Positions 22,509 through 33,978 of a stretch of 64,000 nucleotides of DNA are shown in pieces (positions within the stretch are counted from its first letter, which is position 1; each line of letters begins with the position of its first letter). Origin of the DNA: Pisaster brevispinus (taxonomy: Eukaryota > Echinodermata > Asteroidea > Forcipulatida > Asteriidae). The notes below the pieces were generated by a model that worked only from the letters and a program-made list of their open reading frames with translations, had not been told where the DNA came from and did not search any database. The stretch covers positions 21,298,027 to 21,362,026 of the forward strand of contig JAMKCF010000004.1 of NCBI GenBank assembly GCA_023634235.1, written 5' to 3'. Position numbers and translations under genes: made by a program.

Positions 22509-22892
22509 TTAAAAGGCAAAGTATATTGTTGGTTTATGGAACTGTTTTAATTGTTTTAATCCTGTATAAATGTAGACATGTACAATAAAACTAACATGTG
22601 GTCATCTCAAAAGGTGGTAGCGTTTTGAGAAATTGCCAAAATTCTGGAGCGGTTATTGTCCACGCAGGAAGAATAACCCGTAATTGGAATACACAATCTG
22701 GGAAACGCATCATGCAGAAACATTTCTCATATTGAAAAGTTTTTGAATCTCTCTCTCTAAAACCACATTCCTTTGAAGGGAATTGTTTTCCAAAGTTTTA
22801 TACATGATCAACAGCTGCAGCGCTTCTTACCAAGTAAGTTTTTATGGTCATTAATTTTTGGAGAATTTAACAAAAGTAGACCCTCCCTTTAA
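22509..22892. mobile_element. TTAA-edged MITE family E, copy 1
   Basis: Left end TTAAAAGGCAAAGTATATTG, right end AGTAGACCCTCCCTTTAA. It shares with the copy at 57054-57443 TTTTAATCCTGTATAAATGT, ACAATAAAACTAAC, CTCAAAAGGTGGTAGCG, ACGCAGGAAGAATAACCCG and TTTTTATGGTCATTAATTTT. TTAA at both edges suggests piggyBac-type insertion. Confidence 0.78.
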
Positions 22893-23846
22893 CAGAGTCT
22901 AATGCCACCTATATCTTGAAAGTGAATTTTTGGTTATTTGCAGTGAGAGGTGATTTTGTTTCCTTACACGTTCTCCAGAAGATGGGCTGAGAAACGTTGA
23001 GACCACACCGGCTCTTGTCAGAGCCAACACTCCTCCCCCCAAAAAGACTTTACACATGGTTGTACCCGCAAGTTTACCAGTTATAGCTACCTCTTATTTT
23101 CCACACCATGCAAAACTTCAACAAATCATATACCAATGAAAATACCGACAGAACTTGTTTTGCAAACATTCCCAATGTAGATACCAACAGAACTCATTCC
23201 GACATCATTACTAAAGCTATAAACATTATCCTTAAATTACAGAGACAGACAGAGTGAGTTATAACAACCCGCATACAACTGGATCATACGGGAACCTAAT
23301 TAAATCTACTCAACCATAATAAATGTTAATGATCGGAACCACGATCAACACTAATGACTAAGTGAAACATGCAGTCGGGAACAAAACATAACTTGAATGG
23401 AACCAACAAACAGATATTTGATTGTGTCATGATTCTATACTTCAATAAAAAACAAAAAGAACTTTGAACTTTCTGAACAAACCTGAAAATAGCTCTCAGC
23501 GATTACAGAGATTACAGAGATCAGTAAAGCAAGCCTTTTAAAGTAATTGAAATCAACAAATGGAAGAGATGTTTATGGTCACTCTTTTTATCGTCATTAG
23601 GAAAAACAATCAAGGCTTTTAAATGCTGATTGAAGAGGCAAAGGAACCACGAAATCGCGAACGAAAAATGTTCTAAAATGAAAAGCCTAATATGTCATTA
23701 TTGTTTTCATATATTAAGAAATGACAGGAGATAAAATGCAGCACGTATCATTCTTTTTCTTCTTGTAAAATTATATACTAGAGAAAGCCCCATAAGAATG
23801 TTGTGCCTCATCTTGATTCAAAGATTTGGATTCGGAATTCCTCTAG

Positions 23847-24030
23847 CCACCGGGCAATCTTGGTGGTAAAGTGGTTAGACATCTGCTCTAAAATGGCAAA
23901 GGTTGTGGGTTAGAATCCCACCCAAGTAATATGTTTGGTTTTTTTTTTCTCTGAGTATACAGTGCTTTACACGCATTGGTGTAAGGGTAAAACCAAATAA
24001 TATCTTTAATGCAGTTCGTTAACATTCAAT
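23847..24030 (+). mobile_element. tRNA-like SINE family 3 (Glu-like head)
   Basis: A head with GCAATCTTGGTGGTAAAGTGG and box B GTGGGTTAGAATCCCAC resembles tRNA-Glu/Gly-type box A (TGGTGGTCTAGTGG). It is followed by a T-run and the tail GAGTATACAGTGCTTTACAC and GGGTAAAACCAAATAATATC. The same tail occurs at 46752-46790 and 29921-29990. It lies immediately before a long inverted repeat (24048-24398). Confidence 0.7.
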
Positions 24031-24047
24031 GTAATAAATCATTTGCG

Positions 24048-24398
24048 AGTTAGATTTGAATAATTTCTGGTACAATGAATTGCTTAGTCACAAGTTCCTG
24101 CTTAAATTTGAATTCCTCAGACAATATCGACAGTTGCTATGTCACATGATTCGGGTCAAGTTTTTTGCGCAGTTATGTAAGAGACATGTAAGAGACGTTA
24201 AACACCCATACACAATCTTGAATGAATGTGTATGGCACAATGGTACCAGGGTTTGCTCATCTGGAGGTTGCTATACAAAAGCTTGCCCCGAACTATTTGA
24301 CACCGCAACTGTCTCTATAGCAGTCTGAGGAATTCAAATTTAAGCAGTAAGTTGTGACTAAGCAAGTCATTGTACCAGACTTTATTTAAATCTAACTT
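24048..24398. mobile_element. Element with about 95-bp inverted ends, possibly a decayed transposon
   Basis: The left arm (24048-24146) and the right arm (24297-24398) are inverted copies: AGTTAGATTTGAATAATTTC ... CTCAGAC on the left and GTCTGAGGAATTCAAATTTA ... AAATCTAACT on the right. The matching minus- and plus-strand frames encode similar peptides (LLSHNLLLKFEFLRLL and LLSHKFLLKFEFLRQ). The 150 bp between them has no recognisable feature. Confidence 0.75.
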
Positions 24399-24700
24399 CC
24401 AACACGGCTTATTAAACAGACCAAATCTTCCCGATGTAAATGCTAACGACTGAAGCAGTGAGTAAAACGTCTCCCACAAACAGCTTCTAGAATCAAACCC
24501 ACAATTACTGATGTACTTAGCTCCAATACCCATACCATAGCCATGGATTTTCTTGATCGCGGTTCTACACTCCCGACAGTGCTCTGCGTTTCACACAGAT
24601 GGTTTGAAATCAATGAAGCACATTTTAGCGTGGTGACCCTTCGCACAGAAGGTGTAGTATTTGCACATGGTGTCCAGGGCTGTTGGGTATTGACAGCTTC
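24315..24700 (-). pseudogene. Unidentified Cys/His-rich protein-like frame with one stop
   Basis: On the minus strand a frame beginning with ATG at 24668 reads MCKYYTFCAKGHHAKMCFID, then F-K-P-S-V, then a TGA (24593-24591), and resumes NAEHCRECRTAIKKIHGYGM and continues to a TAG at 24315. The Cys and His spacing looks like a metal-binding module. The end of the frame overlaps the right arm of the inverted-repeat element at 24048-24398. I do not recognise the family. It may be a transposon-carried gene or chance. Confidence 0.4.
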
Positions 24701-25295
24701 GGGAAATATAAAAGGTATTGATTTTCTCTCCTTTTTATTATTTTTTTGTTGGTTGTGTAAATGAGGATGACTTCTATTCACTGTCTAATAATGAATACGG
24801 AATATGCGATAATTCTGAAGGTATCATAATCATAGCTTAAATTTGGTCCAGAATTGTTCATACACAAATGCCTTTTTGAAGTCAAATTAAAGACACTGAT
24901 AGAATTAGTAACAATCCCACAGCACAAATCTTGAGCAGTACTTGCATCTGAAATGCTCCTTTTTAATTAGATTGTTTGTAATAGCAGTAAAGCACGATAC
25001 CACTACAATATACCAAAATGGGAACCTTAAAAAAAATATTAATAATAATTTGTTTGCAATTTAAGGCAATAAAAGACCCCAAAGAGAACCATGCATTAAC
25101 ATTATGCAAATTTTTGAATTTCATAATATGGCTAAATGAAATTTGAGCCTGAACACCAAACCAGAAATCAATAATACAAAATTGTAAAAGATGAGATACC
25201 CTTCTGACTCCAGTATACTATCACAAAAATGGCTGTTTTTGTATATTTGATATGTCACATCATCTGTTCAGGATAAAGCCGCATCTGGATACAGT

Positions 25296-25944
25296 AGTTT
25301 TTGCTACAGCTATGGCTGTTTGGCTTTAACTACAACTCTGGCTGTTAGCTTCAACTACAGCTCTGGCTGTTGGCTTTAACTACAGCTACGGCTGTTGGCT
25401 TCAACTACAGCTATGGCTGTTGGTAACTACAGCTCTGGCTGTTGGCTTTAACTACACTACAGCTATGGCTGTTGGCTTCAACTACAGCTCTGGCTGTTGG
25501 CTTTAACTACAGCTATGGATGTTGGCTTCAATTACAGCTCTGGCTGTTGGCTTTAACTACAGCTATGGCTGTTGGCTTCAACTACAGCTCTGGCTGTTGG
25601 CTTTAACTACAGCTCTGGCTGTTGGCTTCAGCTATGGCTGTTGGCTTAAATTGCAGCTCTGGCTGTTGGCTTTAACTACAGCTATGGCTGTTGGCTTTAA
25701 CTACAGCTATGGCTGTTGGCTTCAACTACAGCTCGGGCTGTTGGCTTTAACTACAGCTATGGCTGTTGGCTTCAACTACAGCTCTGGCTGTTGGCTTCAA
25801 CTACAGCTCTGGCTGTTGGCTTCAATTACAGCTCTGGCTGTTGGCTTTAACTACAGCTATAGATGTTGGCTTCAATTACAGCTCTGGCTGTTGGCTTTAA
25901 CTACAGCTATAGATGTTGGCTTCAACTACAGCTATGGCTGTTGT
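25296..25944. repeat. 25-bp minisatellite (about 26 units)
   Basis: The unit is GTTGGCTTTAACTACAGCTA TGGCT, with two common versions: TTTAAC...TATGG and TTCAAC...TCTGG. They often alternate, giving a 50-bp higher-order repeat. A few units are shortened (near 25420-25430 and 25628-25640) or carry TATAGATG. A 25-bp period makes an open frame of three shifted copies possible, which is why a long frame (from 25519) exists here. It is not likely to be a gene. Confidence 0.92.
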
Positions 25945-26035
25945 TACCCACTTTCAAAAATGGAACCATCCAAGTTGAACAAGACAACATTTTTCTCATA
26001 CCAAACCCAAACCTCACACAACATATTCATGTGGG

Positions 26036-26232
26036 AAATAGAATTAGCTGTCGAAAACTGCCTACCAACCCAAAGGACCTATGGTATAAATGCAAGGAAA
26101 TAGTTAATGGTCTGATGTTTCGACCCTAGCGTTGTCTTTCTCAAAGGCTAAAAGACCATCAAAGGCTAAACCTTTTTAGCCTTCGAGAAAGACTCTGCCA
26201 GGGTCGAAACGCCAGGCCATTAACTATTCTTT
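26036..26232. repeat. Hairpin element D, copy 2
   Basis: The left part (from GAATTAGCTGTCGAAAACTG and ACCTATGGTATAAATGCAAG) matches 34060-34115. From 26098 there is an inverted repeat: ATAGTTAATGGTCTGATGTT TCGACC ... CTTTCTC on the left and GAGAAAGACTCTGCC ... GGTCGAAACGCCAGGCCATT AACTAT on the right. The element follows the 25-bp minisatellite directly. Confidence 0.72.
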
Positions 26233-26950
26233 TTAACATATTAAATTGATAACTTCCTCTCCAGTAACTTTAAAAGATACTAAATAATTTCAAAGTCATC
26301 TTCGGTATATATATCTACAGGGAGTATTCACTGGCTTCGGTGTGGTCTACAAACACACCCTATACCAAAGTAGCTATCAATAATTCACTAATCTTACACG
26401 TTGTTTGAACTGCACTCTTTAAAGTCAGTAATCAGTCTGGCTAATTATGAAAACTAATGAGTTTAAAAAAAAATGTACACTGTATTACTGGTACCCTAAA
26501 ATCTAATTAATTTCTTAATCCGAGGCTTTTTATTACGTATTGTGTTAAAAGATACATAACAACGATGAGTTTTGGAAAAGTAAACTCACTGTCGTCCTCT
26601 TGTCACATCATCAAATCAACCTAGTGTGAAAACTTCATCGACCTGGTGATCTTGTTTTAATCAAAACAACCAGAGACCGTTTAAAATTAGGCAGGGATTT
26701 GTTAACATTTATACATGCTGCTTTTAATTGCTGCAATTTAATTTGTTTTTATTATTTTTTTTATGAGAAATCGCCTAACATCACAAGGCAACGGACGGCC
26801 ACTTCAAGGTGAGGGCTACACTTAACTGATTTGGGCTATCGACCCAAATCAACTGTCACCAGAGGCACATTGCCACCTACTCTTGGGGCTGAAACAGGGT
26901 TACCCTGTAGGCATGGGTATCATAAGGATGTAAGCGTGGGTATCATCCAC

Positions 26951-27315
26951 TCAGTGGCATAGCCAGAGGGGGCATGGGGGCACGTGCCCCCTACCCCACG
27001 AACAAAAATTGCGATAGAGCTCACAAAAATTTGAAAAACAAGAAAAGAGTAAAAAGAGGAAAATGCATGTTTTAGAGATGTTAGTAACGCATGTTTGTAT
27101 AACCTAATGTTGTGAACGATCGCAATCCGGTTCACTACCACGGCCACAAAATGGCAAGAACATAAGAAGATGATGGCCCTCTGCAGCATCCCCCTTCCAA
27201 AGTAAAAGCATGACCCCAACCACTGACAAACTCATTCCCCTCGCTTAAAAGCAATGCCCCCCCCCCCCTGTGCCCCCCCCCCCACCCCATCGATAAAGTC
27301 CTGGCATCCACTAGG
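26951..27315. mobile_element. Element with AGTGGCATAGCCAG end and poly-C interior
   Basis: The left end CAGTGGCATAGCCAGAGGGG continues CACGTGCCCCC, a common start for MITEs in invertebrate genomes. The right end is near CCTGGCATCCACTAG. Two C-runs (27257-27268 and 27273-27283) near the right end mirror the G-rich left end. Superfamily not determined. Confidence 0.6.
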
Positions 27316-28639
27316 AGCCTGGCTGGTAGAGGAGAATGCACTACCTTCCCAACTTGATATATACAATGGTGGTTTGCGGTTCTATAAGTGCTTTTATTTG
27401 ACAGTATTTCTGATGGAAATATTTCTTTGGAGGAGATATATTCTAAACAACAGTGGGCTCTCAGATTAATACTAATAACCTTTTTTTATGATAATTATCC
27501 AGCCCACATAATATCTTAAACGGTATTTCTCTTGTATAATTGCAAGAGCAATTAGCAGCTCTTTCGAAATGGACCCACACTTCTTTTTTTTTAATAATTA
27601 AATTCCGGTCGCATGCACTTTTCAGTGAGTTAATAGCCAAGTGATTGTCGTGTGTAAAGTTTCCAGTAGTTTGTTTTCCACATTTTGGCTGAAAAGGAAA
27701 ACATTTTTCTGAATCGTTTTACAAATTTTTTTTGCCCACTGGTCACTCCAATCAAAGTGTCATTTTTCAAAAATTCTAGCTTAACTAAGAAGTTGTAATT
27801 TCATGTTAATTGAAACATCAGATCAAAAAAAGGGCCTGCCCTGAGAATGTCATTGCTTGTCTTTTTAATGCTGACTAAATATGCTGACAAAAAAGTGTTT
27901 ACAGATATTAAACAAAATAAATACAAGTAAATATGTAACAACTATACAAATGCCGGTCATAGTTTGAATATAGCGCTGTCAAATTATAGTTTGTTCAAGA
28001 TGTTCCAGACCTGGGGAGGTTAAATAAAAAAAATGTAAAGTTCAAATAATGAAAGCACTTCCAAATATTTTTATTTATGTGAGTTATTTTTAGATCCAGA
28101 ACGGAATCACCGATGACTCTGTGGCATTTCCCTGCCAATCCTTTAACCACGGGAGAAATTAGACTACTTCAGTTGAGTCCACGCCAACGTTCCGTCGCCG
28201 TGACATAATGTGGATTGCCTTAAATGAAGCATGCGATGTAATGAGGATGCCTCTGTGGTAGGGAAGCCAACCAGCTAAGGGAAGCTCGCAGAGCCCATAT
28301 GGATGCAACACCCAAACACCAAGTACTCAACCCCAGAGTAAATAATACGCAATTGAGGAGGTGATGTTTGCTTAAACTTGCTTACATAAGAGCCTTTGTT
28401 TTCGAGCCGTAGTTTTGACTGTCATTCCAAATCAAAATAAATAGTGAGAGATGAATCAAGAATTTATCTGCACTAATATGGCACCACTCCGGCTGCAAAG
28501 TTTTCTGTCAAATATTTTGGAATTTTTGGTATATTATATATTTGAATTTATTGCTTCCTACTTGTTATAATTCTTAATCTATTTCAATTTGTCCATAAAT
28601 TGTACCATTTAGCTTTTAACCACCACTGGCATCTTCTTT

Positions 28640-28731
28640 GTATAACTGTTACAGCACCAAAGAGCATGACTGCATGATTAGGGTGCTTTATAAATGTTGG
28701 TATTATGATAATTATGATTAAAAATACACCC
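28640..28731 (+). mobile_element. Possible LINE 3' tail
   Basis: AGCACCAAAGAGCATGACTG, AGGGTGCTTTATAAATG and an AT-rich TATTATGAT run look like the 3' tail of a CR1/L2-type element. No coding remnant is clear upstream. This is a weak call. Confidence 0.35.
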
Positions 28732-29488
28732 AAATATTCTCAAATAAAAGACATAGCATCTGCTGCTATTATTTCATTCAAAGTGACCGATTATGTAGAT
28801 TTTTAAGATAAAAAAGAATAATGCAAACAAATAAAAATGGGTCAGCCATTCTTACGTTAGAAACAGGGACCCTAACCCAAGTCCTTTTTCTGACATGGCC
28901 TTGCAAAATGTCTGGACCATATGTACACACTCCTACCATTAACACAGCCTAAAACAAATGACAGAAATTGCTTCCTTCCTGCGCACACAACACTGTTTAG
29001 AAAAATCAATTTCATTTTAGGGACGGTAGGTCGTCCCTAGTGATTTTTAAAAGGTATCTCTACTGTGGATTCAAAGACCAATCTGGAACACTAAGCCGCA
29101 CCAATGGCTTTCAGTGGTGTGAGAGTTTAGGGACTACATTGTCATCATGAAGGATTTGTCACTGGCTATTGAACAAACAAAATGCCTAAATGGCTGATGA
29201 TTAAAACATGTGTTTACATAATTATATGCTTGCTATGAACAGATAAATTACTATCACAAGACAAGATTTCTCAGGTGTACTCTGTTTTGAGTGTTGTTCC
29301 AGCCATTTTGTTTTGGGTTTGGGGACACTGTCTGGCCTTGGATAGTGGGCTTCATGGGTAGCGTTTATACAGTGAATTTCACTTCTATTCTGGTAATGGT
29401 CAGCTAACTGTGCACAGATGGTTGCTTCACTCTGCACGCTAAATGTCAAAATGGAAATGTACATGTTGTGCTAATTACAACCTTGGGT

Positions 29489-29609
29489 AGTATCCAACAA
29501 TGGCTACGGCTGCAGCTGTTGCCAAGGGTGTTGCCATGGATATCCTAAACTCCGATGCACAATGACATGGCGATCAAGCCGTAGCCGTAGCCGCCAAATT
29601 GGACACAGC
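29489..29609. mobile_element. MITE with CGGCTA subterminal repeats, copy 1
   Basis: Left end GTATCCAACAATGGCTACGG CTGCAGC, right end GCCGTAGCCGTAGCCGCC followed by AAATTGGACACAGCC. The middle TGCCATGGATATCCTAAACTCC and GACATGGCGAT matches the copy at 41671-41860. Confidence 0.75.
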
Positions 29610-29795
29610 CATACTCTGGTTAAAGAGTCAACAATCAGAGTATGAAAAGTATGGTCCTCTGTGGGTGGACCTAATGTTTGTGGAGAGGTGGGTGCTGGGT
29701 TGCCTGACACCATACTGACTACACCTTGGCAGGTCTGGGGATAGTGGCCGACATACAACAATAAATATTTTCAACACCACAGCATTGATTATTAT

Positions 29796-29995
29796 TTAGT
29801 TTTACCCATACACCGATGTGTGTTAAGCACTGTATACTCGGTACTTTCCCAAGTCCTGTGAAAAAAACCAAACCCACAGGTATATTATAACACTTGGGTG
29901 GGATTCGGACCCACCACCCGCTTTTCACAGGACTTGGGAAAGTATGAGCATACATTGCTTTCCACACATCGGTGTATGGGTTAAACCAAATACCT
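29796..29995. repeat. Fold-back SINE family 3: tail copied in inverted orientation
   Basis: The SINE family 3 tail is present twice in opposite orientation: 29799-29865 and 29921-29986. Between the arms is the T-arm of a head (GGGTGGGATTCGGACCCACC). The arms match over about 65 bp with few differences (TTTTCACAGGACTTGGGAAA on one side and its complement on the other). The transcript could form a long hairpin. Confidence 0.75.
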
Positions 29996-30407
29996 GTAAT
30001 ATTCTTTATCGCCGATGCAAATTTAACATCTATTAAAGACAGCAGTGAATTAATTATAGGTATTTGTATGATTACACTGAAAATGTCCCTCTATAAATAT
30101 CAATAATACGTGGATAAACACAGTCTCACAGCCATGACAAAAATAAACTCATCTGACCCTGGTTTCTTGTGCCCTAACACCCCCCCCCCCCCAACTGAAG
30201 ATCCAGATTCCTTACAGTTTTTTGTGCAGCATAATTGACATTATTGCTTAAACGGCGTCTCGTTACACAATCTGCAGACCTTGTCAAGAGCTAATTAAAT
30301 CAAGTTAATTACATTCATCAGACACTTTAAGGAGTGGTGTGTCCCCTAAGCACATTCCACGGTGAAGTCATTTGCTGGTAGGTGCAAAGGTAATATCTAC
30401 TTCTTCA

Positions 30408-30438
30408 CCTCTCTCTCTCTCTCTCTCTCTTTCTCTCT
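30408..30438. repeat. CT dinucleotide array
   Basis: About 15 CT units with one TT interruption. Confidence 0.9.
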
Positions 30439-30943
30439 TGAGTGGTTCCGCTCTGCTGTCGGTCTCCAATAGAGTCTCAATCGTCAGATGAGAGAATGAG
30501 GGCTGGATTCCCAGGACAGAGAGTGAAACATGAGCTGGGTTCCCACCAGGGGGGAGGAATGCTACCCATGGAGCACTGGCATGTATTATACATCCTGGCA
30601 TTGGAGGTGTTGCCAGAATTTAAGTGATGTGAAGAAGTAAATCTTGAAGGAGGAGGGGAAGAAATCTTAGACGTGGAGGAAAAGGAAATTTTATGAAGAA
30701 GAGGAAAGAGGACAAATCAAATCCTTAATTTAGCTGCAGCTGGTCTGTTGTTCATAGCTTCCCTCCTGGCTCTCCAATCACATCATGAAGACGGCGTTTA
30801 GAGACTGGAGAGGAGTGAGGATGGGTGTGTACAGACAGTGTACAAAATGACTTTCAAAACCCAGTTCGGACAAATCAGTATAATTGTTTACCTTCCAAAG
30901 CATTACTTGTTCGTGTAATAGGCATTGGAAATTTTTTTTCCCC

Positions 30944-31009
30944 TTGTTGTTGTTGTTGTTGGTGCTGTTGTTGTTGTTGTTGTTGTTGGTGCTGTTGTTG
31001 TTGTTGTTG
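30944..31009. repeat. TTG trinucleotide array with two interruptions
   Basis: About 66 bp of TTG with two identical GTGC interruptions. It ends directly at a family 2 SINE. Frames through it (Cys-rich or Thr-rich) are artefacts. Confidence 0.92.
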
Positions 31010-31010
31010 C

Positions 31011-31530
31011 TATACAGCAGTTAAAGGTTGTATGGCTTCTGACTAGCACCCCCGAACAAGGATATTGACAAAATAGGGAGAACGCCAACATTAGGGCAAG
31101 ATAGCTCAGTTGGTAGAGGGCCAGCACGTTAATCCGGAGGTCATAGGTTCAAGTCCAGCTCCAGTGAATTTTTCATTGTTTAACCCCAAATTATTTAAAA
31201 TTTACTCAGTCAGTTTCCCTTGTGGTTTATTACTTTATATTTGAAATGAAAAGTCGCATCCCCTTAAGGTGATCCCGTGGCTGCCACTTCCCAAGAAGTT
31301 GGATCGTAGACTTGAATGTGATCCCTGGCTACACGGCGGTTAAGGACGAATGGCTTCTGACTGGCACCCCGAACAAAGACATTGACTAATAATAGGAAGT
31401 CCAACAAAGGGCTGGACAGTTCATTGGTAGAGCGCCGTCATATTATTATTAATCAGTCAATTTCTCTTGGTTCAAAATTATTTGACATTTACCCAGTCAG
31501 TTTCCCCTGTGGTTTAGTTCTTGATATAAC
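31011..31530 (+). mobile_element. tRNA-like SINE family 2, dimeric copy
   Basis: A tRNA-like head at 31094-31167 has box A (ATAGCTCAGTTGGTAGAG) and box B (AGGTTCAAGTCCA); the middle arm reads GCACGTTAATCCGG. The parent tRNA is not clear, since the loop is imperfect (GTT at the anticodon position in one folding). The body includes TCAGTTTCCCTTGTGGTTTA and CCCTTAAGGTGATCCCGTGG. A second, degraded head lies near 31409-31440, followed by another TCAGTTTCCCCTGTGGTTTA, so two units are in tandem. Confidence 0.75.
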
Positions 31531-32329
31531 TTCTAGTTAAAAACAAATTAGCAGTAGCCATGATTAGCAATGCTTTGCATTTTTCACATCGCAGTTAATT
31601 GCAATTTTATGTAATAACAAAAAGGGTGTGAAGTGAAAAGTGCTAATTAGTTATTATTATTTTTTTCCCTGAATGTTTCTTTTTGCCAAAAATTACTTTC
31701 AAAACCACTCTTTACCAGGAGTTCCAAAATATGCAAAATCAATTTTATGTAATTCATACAAATATTTTTTTATTTTATTATTTTTTTTACAGCATATGAA
31801 CAGTCTATGCTAGGCTCGCATTTATTACATCATTAAAACATTTTATGCTGCGATTAACATTTAGTGTCTGTTAAACCATGGTTAAACCAACCTGGCATAA
31901 ATATTGTTAATGACGGATGCGATAGGTACAGCCATTGTTCAGGAAGAATCAGACTCGTTTTCCATTTTTCTTATTTCTGGAGATTTTTATATTCCCCTGG
32001 CATAAACCGATTACAACAGTTACCTCTCTAATGGCAACCTCAATTTAAGAAATTAGAGCATAGATATGTCTAGACGTTTTACATTAGTCCTGCTGCGTCT
32101 TTGCCTGCCGACATAACAAATCCCTAATTAATTTTTGCACTCAATTGACCGTTTCAGTTTCCATTAAAATGATTTCCAATAGTATTAAAGAGGTACTGAG
32201 GTTTCTACTTAGATTTTTCAAAGTTGCTTTGTACTCTGTCTTGCCTGCATCTTGGTAATAATTATTGGATATAGGCAAATGGGAAGACTACTCACAGTGG
32301 GAAACTAGAGCTTACACGCACGTAGGGTC

Positions 32330-32675
32330 TTAAAGTGGGATTAGTAGAGATGACAAAATAGTTGCAGACAGCATTTGTGTGAACAACCGTACACATGAAC
32401 GAACAAACCTGTGAAAATGTTGGCTTCAACCACGCACAATTTTCAGCATGTAAACACGCAGTCCTTAATTTTGGTTGTAACTACCGTAATCAGCTTCAGT
32501 TTTTTGGGATAAGTTTTCAGATACAGCTTTCCCAAATATGACTTTATTTCAGAGGAAAATATTTCACAGAAAAATGAAATGATTCTAGTATCAACTTCAT
32601 TCTCAGTAAGCTTTCAGACAGAAATTAAACAATGGTGTTTTTTAGATCCTCACCCATCCGGTGTAATAACTTAAA
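32330..32675. mobile_element. MITE family A, copy 2
   Basis: It matches copy 1 in the same orientation: GACAAAATAGTTGCAGACAG, AACAAACCTGTGAAAATGTT, TAATTTTGGTTGTAAC and CAGTAAGCTTTCAGACAG. The terminal repeats are more diverged than in the other copies. Confidence 0.7.
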
Positions 32676-32877
32676 CATTGTGTTTAATAAACAGAGACTA
32701 TAAAGCGACCAGACACCGGGTTACGTTAGGGTCTTCACCCTATGCTAATAGACTAGAGCCCGCAGCACAACCAGAGGCCACGTTCGATACATATACAGTG
32801 TCTTCACCCTCTCTGCACATAACCAGGGTTTAATTCACAATAATTACTTTGTTTTTAACATTCTCTGTCAATGTTGC

Positions 32878-33150
32878 CTTAAAGATAGGATCAGAGATTG
32901 GATTTTGACATCGCAATGCCGATTTGTAGGCACAATTATAAAGAAAGATACAATAAAAGTCACGTGTGGAAGTTTCAGCTGAATACAGTGTCTACTTGCT
33001 GAGAAAACAGCAAAAATAGTGTCACTGTATTTTCACAAGAATGTTGAATCCAACCACGTTTTATTTAGTGAGGTGACAGCGGGGTACCAACTGCATCTCT
33101 GGCTGCAGCATTCGCGAATGGAGACCAACCCTCAGAAATCTAATAGAAAC
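32878..33150. mobile_element. MITE family C, copy 3 (right end lost)
   Basis: The left end AAAGATAGGATCAGAGATTGG and interior TGCTGAGAAAACAGCAAAAA, TTTATTTAGTGAGGTGACAG and ACCCTCAGAAATCTAATAG match copy 1. The right terminal repeat is missing. Confidence 0.7.
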
Positions 33151-33479
33151 GGTTCATGCAGTTGATTGAATAGTTCCCACACAGTGCATACAGAATTTTT
33201 ACACAACAATGTGCGTGTTGAAGGGTCATTTATTCGCTAATACACAGAGCCGGTTTTTATGATCACATGTTAATACACCCCCATGTGACCAGTCTTTGAC
33301 CAATCAGAGTGCACAAACTCTCAGAGGTGTTTATAAAATACCATTTAAAAAGCTCTTCCTCTACACACAGAAATATTCAAATCTCAATTTCTCAACAGGA
33401 ACATTACTGCAAAACAACTCTCTTTTTAAATTAAGTGTACATATCTTTCATCCCCCCCCCTCCATTGATTAATTCTGAT

Positions 33480-33733
33480 TGTGAAGCCAAGGACTCTCAG
33501 AAAAGTGAACTCAATCACTCTACTAGCCAAGAACCCCATGGAGAAAAGACAAGGAAGGAAGTTTCAGTTTTAGATGTGGGAGGAAAACCCCAGAGAAATA
33601 TTCCAGGAAAAATCCACACAATCAGGTAGGGACTGAAAACCCGATCCACATAGTGCCCCCCAGTGGGATTCGAACCGGGGTCCCAGAGGTGAAAGGTGAG
33701 GAAAGATTCCACTACACCAACCCGACCGCCCCT
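33480..33733 (-). mobile_element. tRNA-like SINE, fourth family
   Basis: On the minus strand the head begins GGGGCGGTCGGGTTGGTGTA with TAGTGGAATCTTTCC and box B CCGGTTCGAATCCCACTGGG. The body contains GATCGGGTTTTCAGTCCCTA and ends AGAGTCCTTGGCTTCACAAT. The last motif resembles the tail of the SINE variant at 20221-20589 (ATCCTTGGTTTCATTAT). The parent tRNA cannot be named because the anticodon arm is unclear. Confidence 0.6.
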
Positions 33734-33978
33734 TGAAAGCAGAAGCCATGTTCTACCATCCCTTTAATACGAGTTAGTTAATTACCGAGTCAGTAAATGC
33801 GTCTACATGATAACATGAAGTAAACCACCATCATGACTGTCAGCTACTTTGTATAACCTAATTACTAAGCTAAGTTCTTGGTAATTTTGTAGGGGCGCAT
33901 GAAGATGCCAGCTGCCCTTGCAACTAGAACGCCTTCAAGGATGCGAAACAAAAGCTGTGCATCCACATAAAGTCAAGT

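Noticed and set aside
25296..25944. CRISPR-like array
   Set aside because: Units are directly adjacent with no unique spacers, and the DNA is eukaryotic.
25519..26103. A 194-codon frame with repeats of G-F-N-Y-S-Y-G-C
   Set aside because: It is the translation of the 25-bp minisatellite. With a 25-bp period all three frames become similar, so an open frame is expected. The end runs into a dispersed hairpin element.
30825..31127. Cys-rich (plus) and Thr-rich (minus) frames
   Set aside because: They are translations of the TTG array.
31094..31167. A functional tRNA gene
   Set aside because: The anticodon arm and acceptor stem do not pair cleanly, and the same head occurs at 12.1, 47.6 and 55.1 kb within repeats, so it is a SINE head.
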